From assembly GCA_036186865.1 (NCBI GenBank), contig AP025055.1, positions 8,411,793 through 8,475,792 on the forward strand: a stretch of DNA of 64,000 bases. Reading direction: 5' to 3'. Shown here piece by piece: positions 43,147 through 54,622 of this stretch (positions are counted from its first letter, which is position 1; each line of letters opens with the position of its first letter). The position numbers were made by a program, and so were the translations under genes. Origin of the DNA: Eustoma russellianum (taxonomy: Eukaryota > Streptophyta > Magnoliopsida > Gentianales > Gentianaceae). Below the pieces are notes generated by a model. That model made no database searches, had not been told where the DNA came from, and saw only the letters and a list, made by a program, of their open reading frames with translations.

Positions 43147-44130
43147 GTCAGGGGTATCTAGGACTTCAACATCTGTCAGCACATGTACTCGCGCATTGGC
43201 CCATGGACGGTCTCTCTCCTATGGTGCATTTCTCTGTGGCCTATTCCTAGGCTCTGGATAGCCTTCATCAGATGACCAGTCTTACCACAATTAAGACAAG
43301 CATCGATCTTTAGTCGGCATTCTACGATGTGTAGTCTCTGACAAGTAGGGCAACGAGGGATAGCTGGCGGTGGCCCAATCCCGTACTGCTGCCCCTGTTG
43401 ACGTTGTGGCTGTGGCTGGTGATGGAGCTACTGCTCCCAATGCTGGGGTCTACCACCTTCTCTCCTTAGTGTCTTGGTCTCGTCCAAACCGATCATCTCC
43501 AGAATCTCGGGCCTCTTACCCATGGCCTCCTCATTGCGTCTCAGAATATCACACTCGACTCGATAGCATGCGTCGAGTAACTCCCCAAAGTCTCTTGGAT
43601 TAGCATTCATAATCCAAGTGCAAATGTGGGAATTCAAGCCCGCTCAAACTTATTCATCTTCAAACACTCATCTCCCATCGCTGATGGAACATACCTTCCC
43701 AAAGATGTGAACTGATTAGCATAATCTGCTATTGTCATACCAGGATCCTGCTTCAGAGACTCAAACATCCCAATTTTCCGTAGAGTCATTAATGGTGGGA
43801 TAAAGAACTTATGGATCCCCTCCAGGAAACAAGTCCAAGTAACTGGTATTGGCAATTGCTGCACATTAGTCTTCCACCACTGATTGGTCTCTCCAATAAG
43901 AAACGGTCGGATCACATGCGCTTTCATCTTGTATGGACCTGAATCAGCTCAAAATTATTTTGTACCTCATCAAGCCATTTCTCGCCTACATATGGATCAG
44001 ATCCTTCCTCAAAAGTTAGAACTCGAGCTCTTTTTAGCTCTCCAAAAAAGAAATGAGTACCGTACTGCTGTGGCGACGGCGGCGGAGGTGCAGCATGATT
44101 ATTACCGCTGCCTGACCAATCTGTTCTAAG
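43147..44130 (-). pseudogene. Chromovirus G2 gag
   Basis: The 43634-43927 frame matches the retrotransposon gag core: GETNQWWKTNVQ, TWTCFLEGIHKFFIPP, FESLKQDPGMTIADYANQFT and LGRYVP. Near 43260-43350 lie the zinc knuckles, CPTCQRLHIVEC and CLNCGKTGH. The region 43380-43600 is a charged Q/R-rich linker in broken frames. The N-terminus near 44130 is badly decayed. Gag forms the particle and binds element RNA. Confidence 0.8.
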
Positions 44131-44192
44131 GCGTTAAGTACAGCATGTTGAAAACTTCCCTGGTCATGCTACTGAGGCGGTGGTACTTCTTC

Positions 44193-45302
44193 CTGTGAAT
44201 ATCATCAATAAGGTGAACATTTCCTTCTATCCAAGTCCATAAACAAGCCACATATACATGTCTATCCTTATTATCTCACATCAAGGTCTAAGACAACATC
44301 ATAATTAATCTTGTCATCTATATGCATCAAGTGGCTTCATGAACAATGTAAATGTTATATTCTCATGATGTAATGTCTTTGAAAACGATCCTACAATTTT
44401 CATAACGATGAAAGATCAATCATGATGTCCATATCCATTTTTCCATAAACATTTCGAACATAACATTTTCATTAACATTCAAAACATGTCATTTTCATAT
44501 GATGGCTATAGCACTTTACCTTGCATACGAATGATATCGTCATAGTAGCAGAATGATCCCTCATATAGTCACATGTACAAATATGGATCATGATGTTCCA
44601 AACATGGTGTAACATCATAAGTGCATATTACTAACAGTGACTCGATATGCCGGAGATCTCTTGTCCCGGGCAAGTGTTACACTCGGGCCTATAAAGAACA
44701 CACTATATGCCCATGACACCAACCTCCTTAGGTTCCGGTGCCATGACAGCGCTCTAATCATCAATAATATACTATATTCCCATGACACCAACAACCTCGG
44801 TTGATGTCATAACGACGCACCAAATGAACATATACATACCATAAACATGTCATGGGATATCCAACTATACAGTATGATTTGATGTGTAAGAGTGAACTTT
44901 TAAAACATGTCATGAGATACAAAATGTATGCAAATGCTCTCGGTTTCCTAGTCCATTCATCAATATATAAGTTCTCAAATATCCTCATATCATCATGTCA
45001 TTAAAACTCCGTGCATATGCACATAATCCATGTCTTAAATCATGAAATCTACCTCCTTTTATTTTTCTCTAAGGCTCGGCCAAAACAACCTGTTAGTGTA
45101 CTATTTCATACATCAACAGTTTCTTAAAATATACATTCTACACATTGTCTAATGGCCACAAACCTAAGAAATTTATTATTCATGTTCATATAAACTTTAA
45201 CATAGCATAAGAAAATACATAAAGTAGTCATAATTTATATCATACTACATTTTATATACATGTGACAGAAAACGTGTATCAGAATTACTTGTTCCATAAA
45301 TA
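44193..45302 (-). mobile_element. Gypsy LTR internal fragment
   Basis: From AATAAGGTGAACATTTCC to TTGTTCCATAAATATG it matches 34360-35410 and 46580-47635, with more differences than those two show to each other. Both LTR ends are missing. The right break joins LINE sequence at 45303. Confidence 0.85.
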
Positions 45303-46018
45303 TGATAGCCAAGAGATGATATCTGATCAACTGCATAGCCTTGCCTTGCAACGTGTTTTCTTCAAGAAAGTAGTCTAAACCTTCAATGAGTGCATGCATT
45401 GAAAGAACAAGGGTTCGTGGTTCTCTGCAAAGCTGCAATACAATACACATGAATTAGTAGTAACAATCCCTCAGTTTAGGAGTTTGTCTTGTGTAATCAA
45501 CCACTTCCATCATGCAATCCAAAGGATGATTGCATAACATGAAACATGGTGATAAAAAACAATTTTCTCCCATTCAATACAAGGAAGAAGGGGTTGACGG
45601 GCTCTTGAAGCATTTTTGACAGAAAAGGAAGATTTAGGAAGCCACATAAATCTACTTCCTCAGAAATGATGACATTTTTGCAAGCAAGGTTGAAGGAGAC
45701 GAGTTTTTCATCCCAGCCTCTTCCATATGGTTCTCCATTTAGACCCGTGAAACACCTCTGAAACTTTGGCTTCAGTAGGGATCATGAGCTTTATTTAAAG
45801 TTCCTGATGCTTGACATTGAGGATACCCCACGGGTGCCAAGGTTCATTCCAAAATAAAGTGTCTGCCCCATTCAATATATTCTGCCAAACCAGTGTCCAA
45901 AATCATCTCTTACCCATAAGACCCTTTCCAAGAATCATAGGGTCTTGCATTGACCTCCCAAAATGGTTTCCCTTTTAAAATGACAATGACTTTCTTTATG
46001 GTTGATTATCTCCCAAAT
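45303..46018 (-). pseudogene. L1-type LINE 3' part, downstream of the solo LTR
   Basis: Continuation of the LINE at 49948-54540. From 46018 on the minus strand it encodes the IWEIINHKES post-RT segment, HWFGRIY (then a shift), CGFLNLPFLSKML-like residues and, near 45310-45450, part of the zinc-binding region. It is cut at 45303 by the LTR fragment. The matching region at 33072-33792 continues further to the left. Confidence 0.82.
46014..46018 (+). repeat. Target-site duplication CAAAT (left copy)
   Basis: Immediately left of the LTR edge at 46019; identical to 49948-49952. Confidence 0.9.
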
Positions 46019-47657
46019 TGTAGTGCCCAGGCCAGGACTAGGGTCTCGACACGGTGCACCCACCGTGCTCTACTATGAGAAGTACAAGGCGTTGATACCA
46101 TGCATATGCATGTCAACATAAATCATGGATCGATATAGCGGAAGCAACATAAACATAAACATTTTACAAATGACATGCATACCGATACAAGTCATCATAA
46201 ATCCGTACAAATTGTGATATTCAATGACCCAAAATATTCTAAGTCCATCATAATCAAAATGTCTAGTACATCAAAAGATAAACTTTTGGGCCCACTTCTT
46301 CACTCACGGGTAAACTATCTGGGGCTCGTCCTTTATAAATCATGTGCTATAATCCATGTTCTCTACAAATGTTATAAAGACAAGTATGAGCGATAACACT
46401 AATCATCCAGCAAGTAATCTGCTTGGATACATCATGTGGATCATACATGGGGAAACAAGGTAATAAAATAATAATGCATGAATAAAGAACATACATATCA
46501 CGTCCACATTTTTAAAAAGTAAAGTGACATACCATAAGTGCAATCATACAACATGTAAAACATGCATAATTAATATTATCAAATAAGGTGAACATTTCCT
46601 TCTATCTAAGTCCATATACATGTCCATCCGTATTATCTCACATGAAGGTCTAAGACAATATCATACTTAATCTTGTCCTCTATATGCATCAAGTGGCTTC
46701 GTCAACAATGTAAATGCTATATTCTCTTGATGTGATGTCTTTAAAAACGATGACCTACAAATTTTTCATAACGATGAAAGATCAGTCATGATGTCCATAT
46801 CCATTTTTCCATAAACATTTGGAACATAACATTTCCATAAAATTTTCATCAACATTCAAAACATGACATTTTCATATGATGGCTATAGCACTTTACCTTT
46901 CAAACGAATGATATCGTCATAGTAGCGAAATGATCCCCTATATAGTCACATGTACAAATATGTATCCTGATGTCCCAAACATGGTGCTACATCATAAGTA
47001 CATATTACTAATGGTGACTCGATATGCTAGAGATCTCATGTCCAAGACAAGGTGTTACACTCGGGCCCATAAAGAACATATTATATGCCCATGACACTAA
47101 CCTCCTTAGGTTCCGGTTACATGACGGTGCTCCAATCATTGATAACATACTATATGCCCATGAAACCAACCACCTTGGTTCCGATGTCATGACGGTGCAC
47201 CAAATGATTATATACATACGATAAACATGTCATAGGATATCTGACTATACGATACGATTGGATGTTCGAGGGTGAATTTATAAATCATGTCATGAGATAC
47301 AAAATATATGCAAATGCTCTCGGTTTCCTAGTCCATTCATCACTCTGTATGTTCTCAAATATCCTCATATCATCATGTCATTAAAACATGCATATGCACA
47401 TAGTCCATAAGCAGCCCCTATACAGCCTCTTTGTGTACTATTTCATAGATCAACTCTTTCATAAAATATAAATTCTACACATAGTCCAACGGCCCAAAAC
47501 CTTAAGACATTTAGTAGCCATATGTATATAACTTTTAGCATAAGAAAATACATAAAGTAGTCATAATTTAGGCCATACTACATTTTATATACATGTGACC
47601 TAAAACATGCATTAAAATTACTTTTTCCATAAATATGCATCATGGCCGTTTGTTACA

Positions 47658-47730
<73 letters not shown>

Positions 47731-49947
47731 AACATGTAACAACATTATTGGTTCCAAAATCATGCCTTAAGGCCGTATACTATATCTCCTACATATATAC
47801 ATGTAACAAAAATTATTTCTTCCACAAATAGGCCTTATGGCTGAGAAGTGTGTCACCCACATGCATACATAAATTTCATCTTTTTCACATCTCATACATA
47901 TGCCTTGAGTTTGATATTTATTCTTCTTAACCTGAAATCATTTTCCATATAATCTATGGCTTAATGAGAGGTGACATACAACTTATAGAACTCATCATTC
48001 TCATCACTAGATCGTGACTCATACTTATTATCTTATGTCAACATGTTTACATACATGCTACTTTTCATCAAGGTTATGACTATAAAGGTTAAGTTCATGA
48101 TGAAATTTCATGCAACATAAAAGATGATGGAAAACATAAAAATATACCTTCTTGAGTCATAATCATCAAGACAACACCTTATTATAAGATGGATGATCCA
48201 ACTCAAGTAAAGAAGCCAAAAACAGCCCCTTTGGACATGTATATATAGGCATATAAACAAGATGATCATCAAGAAACCACATATGTGATCTAGCATTTTA
48301 GTCATGAATATGATGCATCCATAAACGTGCTAAATCACGACCACCAAAATCCTTCAAAAACCGAGAACACCATAGAAAATACATATATGATGATATCATG
48401 AAAAATACATAACAAATGTCTGAAAATTAGTTTCTTAGTAATCTTTTCCTAACTTAACATAAGATCCATGCTCTTTCATTTATTCCTATATACATCCACA
48501 TAAGAGTTGTTCATTTCTTTTCATTTATACATATGAGGTCATATTCTTTATCATTTTAACATACTCATATGCATTCATATCTTTCATCATATACATCACA
48601 TAACTTATGTGCAAACATAAATTTTGTAGATACATGCTACTAAACATTAAACATACTTCATGAATTATCCAAATTTAGTATGAACATATATACTTTAAAT
48701 TTTGAAAATCCATAAAGGATCTAGGTAGAGTACTTGTCTTCTTCACTCAACTCTTAGTATGAATGTGAAGATTTCTTCACTTGGGTTGGAGAAATCTTTC
48801 TCCTTCTTCTTGGTATAGCCATGCATTGGAGGTGTCAAAAGAGAAAATTAGTGAGCAACTATAGAAAGTGATACATAGAAGGATTTAAAATCATTCTACA
48901 TGAAGTTCTTACCTTACTCCTTCTTTTTCCTTGGTTCTAAATTTCGGCCACTACACTTGATGAAGGAGGATGTCTTAACTCTTGTCTTGAAGTGATAGTG
49001 TGAGTTGGAGAGTAGAAGTTCTTCTCTTTGTTTTTCTTGCTCTAAATCTCGGCCATGAGGGGTGAGGGAGGAGTTTGGAAGTCTTGTTTTTCTTTCTTGG
49101 AGAGGAAAGGGAATTGTATGAAGATGGAAATTTTTGTGAAGTGGAAAATGAGAAGAAATAAGGGAGTTCCCCCTTTTTCTACATGTGGGGGCCGGTTGGG
49201 AGGTGTATAGTGGGGTTGAAAAATCTCATCATGAAGTCTTGGAGGGTTAGTAAGAAGATAGAGGGTTGCATGTCTTGACAAGGAAAGAAAATGGAGTGTT
49301 AAGAAAGAAAAAGCTTCCCTTTGTTGACTTAGGGTGGCCAGCACGGAGGGAGGGAAAGGAAGGGTTGGTTTGGTTTGTTGAAGATGTAAGAAGTGTGTAA
49401 GAAATGATGTAAGAAATGTAGAAGCTTTTGGATAGAAAACATAGTTGCCTCTTGTTGGTTGAAGACAAAAATCTCTTCTTCTTATTTTTATGGTGGTGGA
49501 CGGCCAGAGGGTGTTTGGAGTGGTTAGAATAGGACAAAATTTCATCATTTGATTCTGACACAATTTTCTACACTTGGCATTTCGTTGGGGTGTTAATTTG
49601 ACCAAGATTTCTTCTTCTTTTTTCCTTCATATGGCAGCTCAATATATATATAATAAATTTTTTTCTTTTTTCAAAATATCTTCTTATGTCTTAATTTTAT
49701 TTTTTTTTATTTAAGTAGTACTAATTTCTTGTGTCATGTCTTTTTATTTTGATTTAATTTATCCTAGTAACTTAAGTTGTTACCTACTAGTCTTATTTTA
49801 ATTTTTTTCATGTAATTATAAAATGTTGGTTATCGAACTTAGTCGTATATCAATATATCAAGTAATTTAGCACTCGAGCATATTTCAAACATCACTAAAT
49901 ATGATATTATGACATGTTCAGATGTAACAAAATTTTGAGGCATAACA
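46019..49947 (-). mobile_element. Ty3/gypsy solo LTR (3.9 kb) inside the L1-type LINE
   Basis: On the minus strand it starts TGTTATGCCTC at 49947 and ends GGGCACTACA at 46019. CAAAT flanks both sides, and the LINE frame is continuous when the LTR and one duplication are removed. No internal gag-pol is present, so it is a solo LTR. It contains a (TA)n tract (47662-47717) and the GTAACACCTTG repeats. The 33793-39483 segment is a second copy of it. A minus-strand frame of 187 codons (49042-49605) lies in C-rich sequence and shows no domain. Confidence 0.93.
47662..47730 (+). repeat. (TA)n microsatellite, empty site of the LINE insertion
   Basis: About 28 TA units, a single G interruption, then more TA. 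It corresponds to the two halves flanking the LINE at 35436-35487 and 39253-39276. Confidence 0.95.
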
Positions 49948-49952
49948 CAAAT
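49948..49952 (+). repeat. Target-site duplication CAAAT (right copy)
   Basis: Immediately right of the LTR edge at 49947. Confidence 0.9.
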
Positions 49953-51400
49953 GGCCTTCATGATGTGGACATTATTTATATTGACTACATCTGGAAAACC
50001 TAGGTCACCCTTCTCCCTGGGGAGGCACACTGATTTCCAATTCAACTTTGCCTTTCTTGTCCCCCCTCATACGAGCGCCTTAAGGATTTTATCTATCTCT
50101 ATTATGACCCTACTTGGAAGGAAATAAGAGGGTATCCAGTATCTCACTGTAACAATCAGGACTGAGTTGATTAGTTCTAGCCTACCTATATCTGAATGCT
50201 TAATGGTCGTCTAACTTTCTAACTTAGCTGTGTTCCTGTCCAGCAGTGCTCTGCAATCAGAGAAAGACAACTTACCTGCCACCAGTGAAAGCCTCAGATG
50301 CCTGATAGATAAGGTCCTTAATTCCATTCCTACGATATTTGCTATTGCTATATTATTCAGAGAGGGAATATCTGATGTGAATATCTCACATTTATGAAGA
50401 TTTTGTTGTAGACCTGAAAGGGATGAAATTCCAAAACGGCCTATTTGATCACCTTAATGGAGTTGATATTAGGTTTTAAAAGAATAAATATGTCATTTGC
50501 AAAGGCTAGAGCGGAGAGTTTAAGTTCCTCACATTTGGAGTGAAAGCTAAAAGGGGAATTGATGGTATTGGCTTCCAAAAACTGAGTGAATCCTTCCATA
50601 ATAAGTATAAAGAGGCAAGCTGATAAAGGATCACCCTGCCTCAACCCCTTGGAAGCCTTAAAGTTGTCAACTAAAGCTCCATGAAGGTTATTAGAAAGAG
50701 AGGCTGTCGATATGCTATTCCATACCCAGCTAACTTAGGGCTCCAAGAAGTTCATTTTGTTTAGTATCTGCCTAAGGTACTGCCAGCTAACTATGTCAAA
50801 ATCTTTCATAATGCCTATTTTTATCGCACAACACGTTGGCCCCTACTCTACGATAGTTCTTGATTATTTCATGTATTAAGAGGATATTATTTTAGATGGT
50901 TATTCTTTTAACAAAGACTGATTGGTTCTCATTAACTAGGATACAGATCAGAGGTTACATTCTGTTCACTCGCACCTTAGAGATTGTTTTATAGATAACA
51001 TTGCAGCACGATATAGGCCTAACTTATTTCATTCTAATTGGGTTGTCAACCTTGGAGATTAGGATATGGCTGTGGCATTAATTGGGTAATAGATAAAGTT
51101 TTTCTTGAAGAAGAAATCTATAGAATCAAGAAATTCTCCCCTCACTAGAGACTAGTTCTCCTTAAAGAACTCTACTGTATACACATCTGGTCTTGGCGCA
51201 CTATATGTTTTCAAAAAGAAAAGGGCTTCTTTGATCTCTTTCATAGAGACTGGGGTAGCAAGGGTTTGTTTCTGTGTACTAGAAAGGGTTTTGTCACTCC
51301 AATTTTGGGAGTAGTCTACAATAGATTTGGGGACAATAAGTAGTTTTTCAAAGAAGCCGGAAGCCATAGCCTTAACTTCCACTTAATCCTCAACCATCAC
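49953..51400 (-). pseudogene. LINE-3 reverse transcriptase, broken, FADD changed to FAND
   Basis: 51152-51382 encodes the RT start (KEIKEALFFLKTYSAPRPDV). 50441-50644 encodes MRQGDPLSACLFILIMEGF and LKLSALAFANDIFILLK, where the first Asp of the catalytic FADD is Asn50 (AAT, 50495-50497). 49953-50045 has MNWKSVCLPREKGDLGFPDV and VNINNVHIMKA, the post-RT segment leading to the solo LTR. Several frameshifts lie between. GAT/GAC to AAT is a G to A-type change. The enzyme would be inactive. Confidence 0.82.
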
Positions 51401-52300
51401 CCCTCCTTATTCTGCAGCCTAAGTTTCTTATTCCTGGCATTGTGTGATTTAATTGTCCTACGAAAGAATTTAATGTTCTTGTCACCCACTTTCATCCAAT
51501 TTATTCTTGATTTGTCTCTAAGAAAGGATTCCTCAAAGTCCAATAGCCTAGTATAGTTGTCCAGTAGACCCTTGTCTTCAGCTTGGAGCTAACTATTGAG
51601 AGGGTCTTTCACCAATTCACTTTGTACTAGTTCAAGCTTGGTTCTAGTATCCACTTGCGCACCAATCTGCTCATATTTCCCTTTATTCAACTTCTTTAAA
51701 GGGGCTTTCATTCTTTTGAGCTCCCAACATAGTTAGAGGGTTGCCATTCTCCTTAGCATCTCAGCTCTCTTTAAGGATGCTCTTAAAAGTAGGGTGTTTA
51801 ATCCATCCCTTCATAAACGTGAATGGCTTAGGACCAAATTTGTTTTTCAAGGAAACAGACAGTATACCTAGTGAGTAGTCAGAGGACATGGGGGCTTCAT
51901 AGAAGTGTGGGATTTTGTTCTTCTAGTGCTCATTACAGACATGTGGTTTATCCGTGTCTATTCTATGATCTTCTTCCTTTCTATTTGATTAAGCATACTC
52001 AAAACCTTTATAAGGTATGTTCATCGTGTCTTTATCTTTCACCCGCTCTATGAATTCCTTAATGCCTTTCCTATCTATCTTCTTAGAACCAATTTTCCCA
52101 GGCCCATCCAATATGATATTGAAGTCTCCTATTATTATCCAGGATTGATCGCTATAAAATTGGTGTTGGCATCTTAAATCCCTCCACAATCCCTCCTATT
52201 GCTCTTACCAGTGTATCCATACACTATTGTTAGTATAAGATCTTCATCCTGAGAGGAAATTAATCTTATTTTACAAGTATAGATTGTTCACTACTGTGCA
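51401..52300 (-). pseudogene. LINE-3 endonuclease region
   Basis: 51989-52189 encodes WRDLRCQHQFYSDQSWIIIG followed by DFNIIL, the conserved GDFN motif of the APE-type endonuclease, then IERVKDKDTMNIPYKGFEY. 51401-51800 encodes linker sequence towards RT in broken frames. This domain nicks the target DNA in L1 transposition. Confidence 0.7.
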
Positions 52301-53690
52301 ATAGCTTATCTTCTATAAGGTTTTTGTTCCAAGCTAGCCAAATCCGAGAAATAGTATTGGGTGTGGTGTTATGCAGCACTTCCCAATGTCTAAATTTGTT
52401 TTATAGATATAGCATCAAAGTTTCTTTGTCTGAACTTAACTTCTACTTATCCTATAATGCCTATGTTCTTTTCCCTTCTGTAGTATTTTATTTCTTTTTG
52501 TCTTGAGGGGAGAGTGTCCCTTTATATTCAAATAAGCTAACTTAATCATTTAATAATTTTTGAGCCTCTAGGCCTCCCTCTGTTCTCTCCTCTACTATAC
52601 TACCTTAAGGCAGGGTCATGTCTATGGTTTCTGTCTCTTTCCATTTATGATGGTCTGATAGGTCTATACCTATGCCTACCTCATAGTGAGCGTATCCTCC
52701 TCTAGTAAGAATAGAACCTTTTCTTTTAACCTTAAACCTTTGGTGATGGTTTCTAGTGGCCCATTCTGAGGAGACATACTCCTCCTCAGATGGTTTTTTG
52801 GGAGGTGGTTGCCTAGTTAGGATAAATCTCCCCTCCTTGTTTTTGTCTAATATACCTGGTTTCTTAGGTGGGATCTCTACTACCTTTTCTTCAGGGGTTG
52901 TTTTGCTAGGGTCCTCAAGAGTCTCATGTACCTCCTCTTCACTATGTGTTAAGGAGTGTCTATGCTCGCCATCACTAGATTGCTCTTCTTTGTCCTGATC
53001 CTGATAATCGGGGTCCTTTTTTGTTCATTTGCTAGTTTCTCAATCCTATCAATTTCTCCTACAAATCAAGGATATCATCCTGATTCATTCCTTGGTCCTT
53101 TACTTGATCCTTTTGTCATTCTGGTCTTCTTCCACTAGTTCTACTGCCACCTCTGCTAATGCAAAGAACGTGTTGGTGCAACCTCTGTAGCTTGATGGAT
53201 CTTGTAGTGTGCCAATTATCCTTTAGTGCTTGAGGATTTACTTACGTTGTAAAATGTTATTTCTGGACAGTCTTGCCTTTAGTCCGCAGGTTTGTTTGAG
53301 ATGTTATTTGAAACCATGGTTTTTACTGTATTTCAAGTTCTGAGCCTTTTTCAAGGTTGGGGCTTAATACTTCTGGTTGCTACTGCTTCTACTTCACAAT
53401 CATGACCAAGGCTCTTGCATTTCACACACTGACTGGCATCCACTCATATGTTACCTGTTGGAATTATTTTCTTCCATATTCATTAATTAGTTTTACTTTA
53501 GTGGGTAGTTCCTCCTCTGCCTTTATATCGAAGAAAATCCTTACGTATGCCACTCTAAATTGAGTTGTGGTAGCTTTATCCATGAACATTAGCTTACTTA
53601 TTAGTGTACTAATCCTTCCAAGAGTGACAATATTAAAGTATTGTAAGAGCAGAAAGGGGAATCTTACCCAGATAGAAACTGTGTTTAGCT
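52301..53690 (-). pseudogene. LINE-3 ORF1 C-terminus to ORF2 start, very decayed
   Basis: No clean frame. The minus strand is rich in acidic and polar residues between 52700 and 53150 (the complement of CCTCCTC-rich DNA), as in the variable C-terminal part of plant LINE ORF1. Assignment rests on position between the DUF4283-like domain and the endonuclease. Confidence 0.45.
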
Positions 53691-53694
53691 TGAG

Positions 53695-53990
53695 TTACTC
53701 AATTCTCTTTTCTGGATTCAAGGGCAATAGAAATATAACTCTGTCGCCAAATTGTAGAGGTGACAAATCCAATATCTCTTGCTTGCATGCCTCAGACTGA
53801 AATCTAAACAGAAAAAGGTCATCATCTAGCTTTTGGGTTTCTAAAAGGCCCTTGTTTATCCATCTTTCTTCCGCAAAAATCTTTAGATTATAGTATGAAG
53901 AACTATTACCCAACACCTGACCGACGATTTTTTGTATTCCACATGAACTTGTACACATCTACCTCTTGTGGAGCAATTACGACAAAGTTC
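53695..53990 (-). pseudogene. LINE-3 ORF1, DUF4283-like domain
   Basis: An 87-codon frame: KIVGQVLGNSSSYYNLKIFA, ERWINKGLLETQKLDDDLFL, FRFQSEACKQEILDLSPLQF. The pattern L.G.L......L...W...G...V..L....FLF.F.......L...P..F is that of DUF4283, common in plant LINE ORF1 proteins that bind RNA. The frame shifts near 53695. Confidence 0.7.
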
Positions 53991-54540
53991 TCACATTTAT
54001 CGACTTCATAATTATACGATTTGGGGATAAATGACTAATTTGTTTTGAAAATTGGGCTTAAGAAAGCTTTCCCAAGACATTTTGCACGAACCAAAGTTTG
54101 CATGCAGCTAGAAAGTCCTATACTCGAAGGATCTGGCCATTGTACAGGGAGAATAGCAAGCTTTGTTTACTTTGACCATAGATTGCGGCTATCAGAGGCC
54201 TAATAGGCCACTTGCTTGAGCTTACGAGCTCAAATACCTCTCATTCTGAGGTGATGATTGAAGACAAGTCCAGGAAATAAGATAGGAAATAGGAGTGAAG
54301 TGGTTATAGAAAGAGAGAGAGAAAGAGGAAAGAGGAACTAAATAGGGAAAATAGAGATGTTAATGGCTAAAATATTACTGTTAGCTGTGGTGGAGTGGTA
54401 ATATGTGTTGGTGAATAAGTGAGAGAGAGAGAATACGTGTAAAGTTTTAGTTTTGTCCACACTTCTTAGAGAGAAGCAGGAGCAAAATTTTCTAGAGTGA
54501 GAAACTTTTTCACCAAACATTAAGATCAACTAGAGCTGAT
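53991..54540 (-). other. LINE-3 5' region
   Basis: No coding frame. It has a GA-rich tract on the plus strand (GAGAGAGAGAAAGAGG near 54316 and GAGAGAGAGA near 54423). It probably represents the LINE 5' UTR; the exact start was not found. Confidence 0.4.
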
Positions 54541-54622
54541 TTCAGAAAGACAAAAGTGTTGTTTTCCAAACAAAATATCTTTTAAAAGAGCATGGTTTTA
54601 AAATCATCAAAAAGAAAAAAAT
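54541..54622 (+). promoter_or_regulatory. Copia 3' internal end with polypurine tract
   Basis: AAAATCATCAAAAAGAAAAA ends at the LTR start (54623). The same AATCATCAAAAGG layout precedes the Sirevirus LTRs, which suggests this copia family is also Sirevirus-like. The rest of the element is missing. Confidence 0.65.

Larger units (their letters stand above)
40612..44192 (-). mobile_element. Ty3/gypsy chromovirus gag-pol fragment, copy G2
   Basis: Minus-strand order: gag with CCHC zinc knuckles, protease, RT (with an intron) and RNase H (with an intron), cut at about 40612 in the RNase H-integrase linker. RT and RNase H sequence are Tekay-like. It is the same lineage as G1, which shares the RNase H intron. 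There are many stops. The upstream neighbour at 44193 is a piece of LTR in the same orientation but lacks the LTR end and primer-binding site, so an internal deletion joins them. Confidence 0.85.
49948..54540 (-). mobile_element. L1-type LINE, upstream part (LINE-3)
   Basis: Minus-strand order is 5' region with a CT-rich tract (54300-54440), ORF1 with a DUF4283-like domain, endonuclease, RT and post-RT. The remainder lies at 45303-46018 after the solo LTR. There are many stops and shifts, more than in the LINE at 35488-39252. The 5' edge near 54540 is approximate. Confidence 0.82.

Noticed and set aside
49042..49605. 187-codon minus-strand open frame inside the solo LTR
   Set aside because: Low-complexity Ser/Thr/Pro/Phe/Leu-rich sequence, with another overlapping open frame of 104 codons (49247-49561). 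Purine-rich DNA on the opposite strand lacks stops. No domain, and it is not conserved as a frame in related LTRs.
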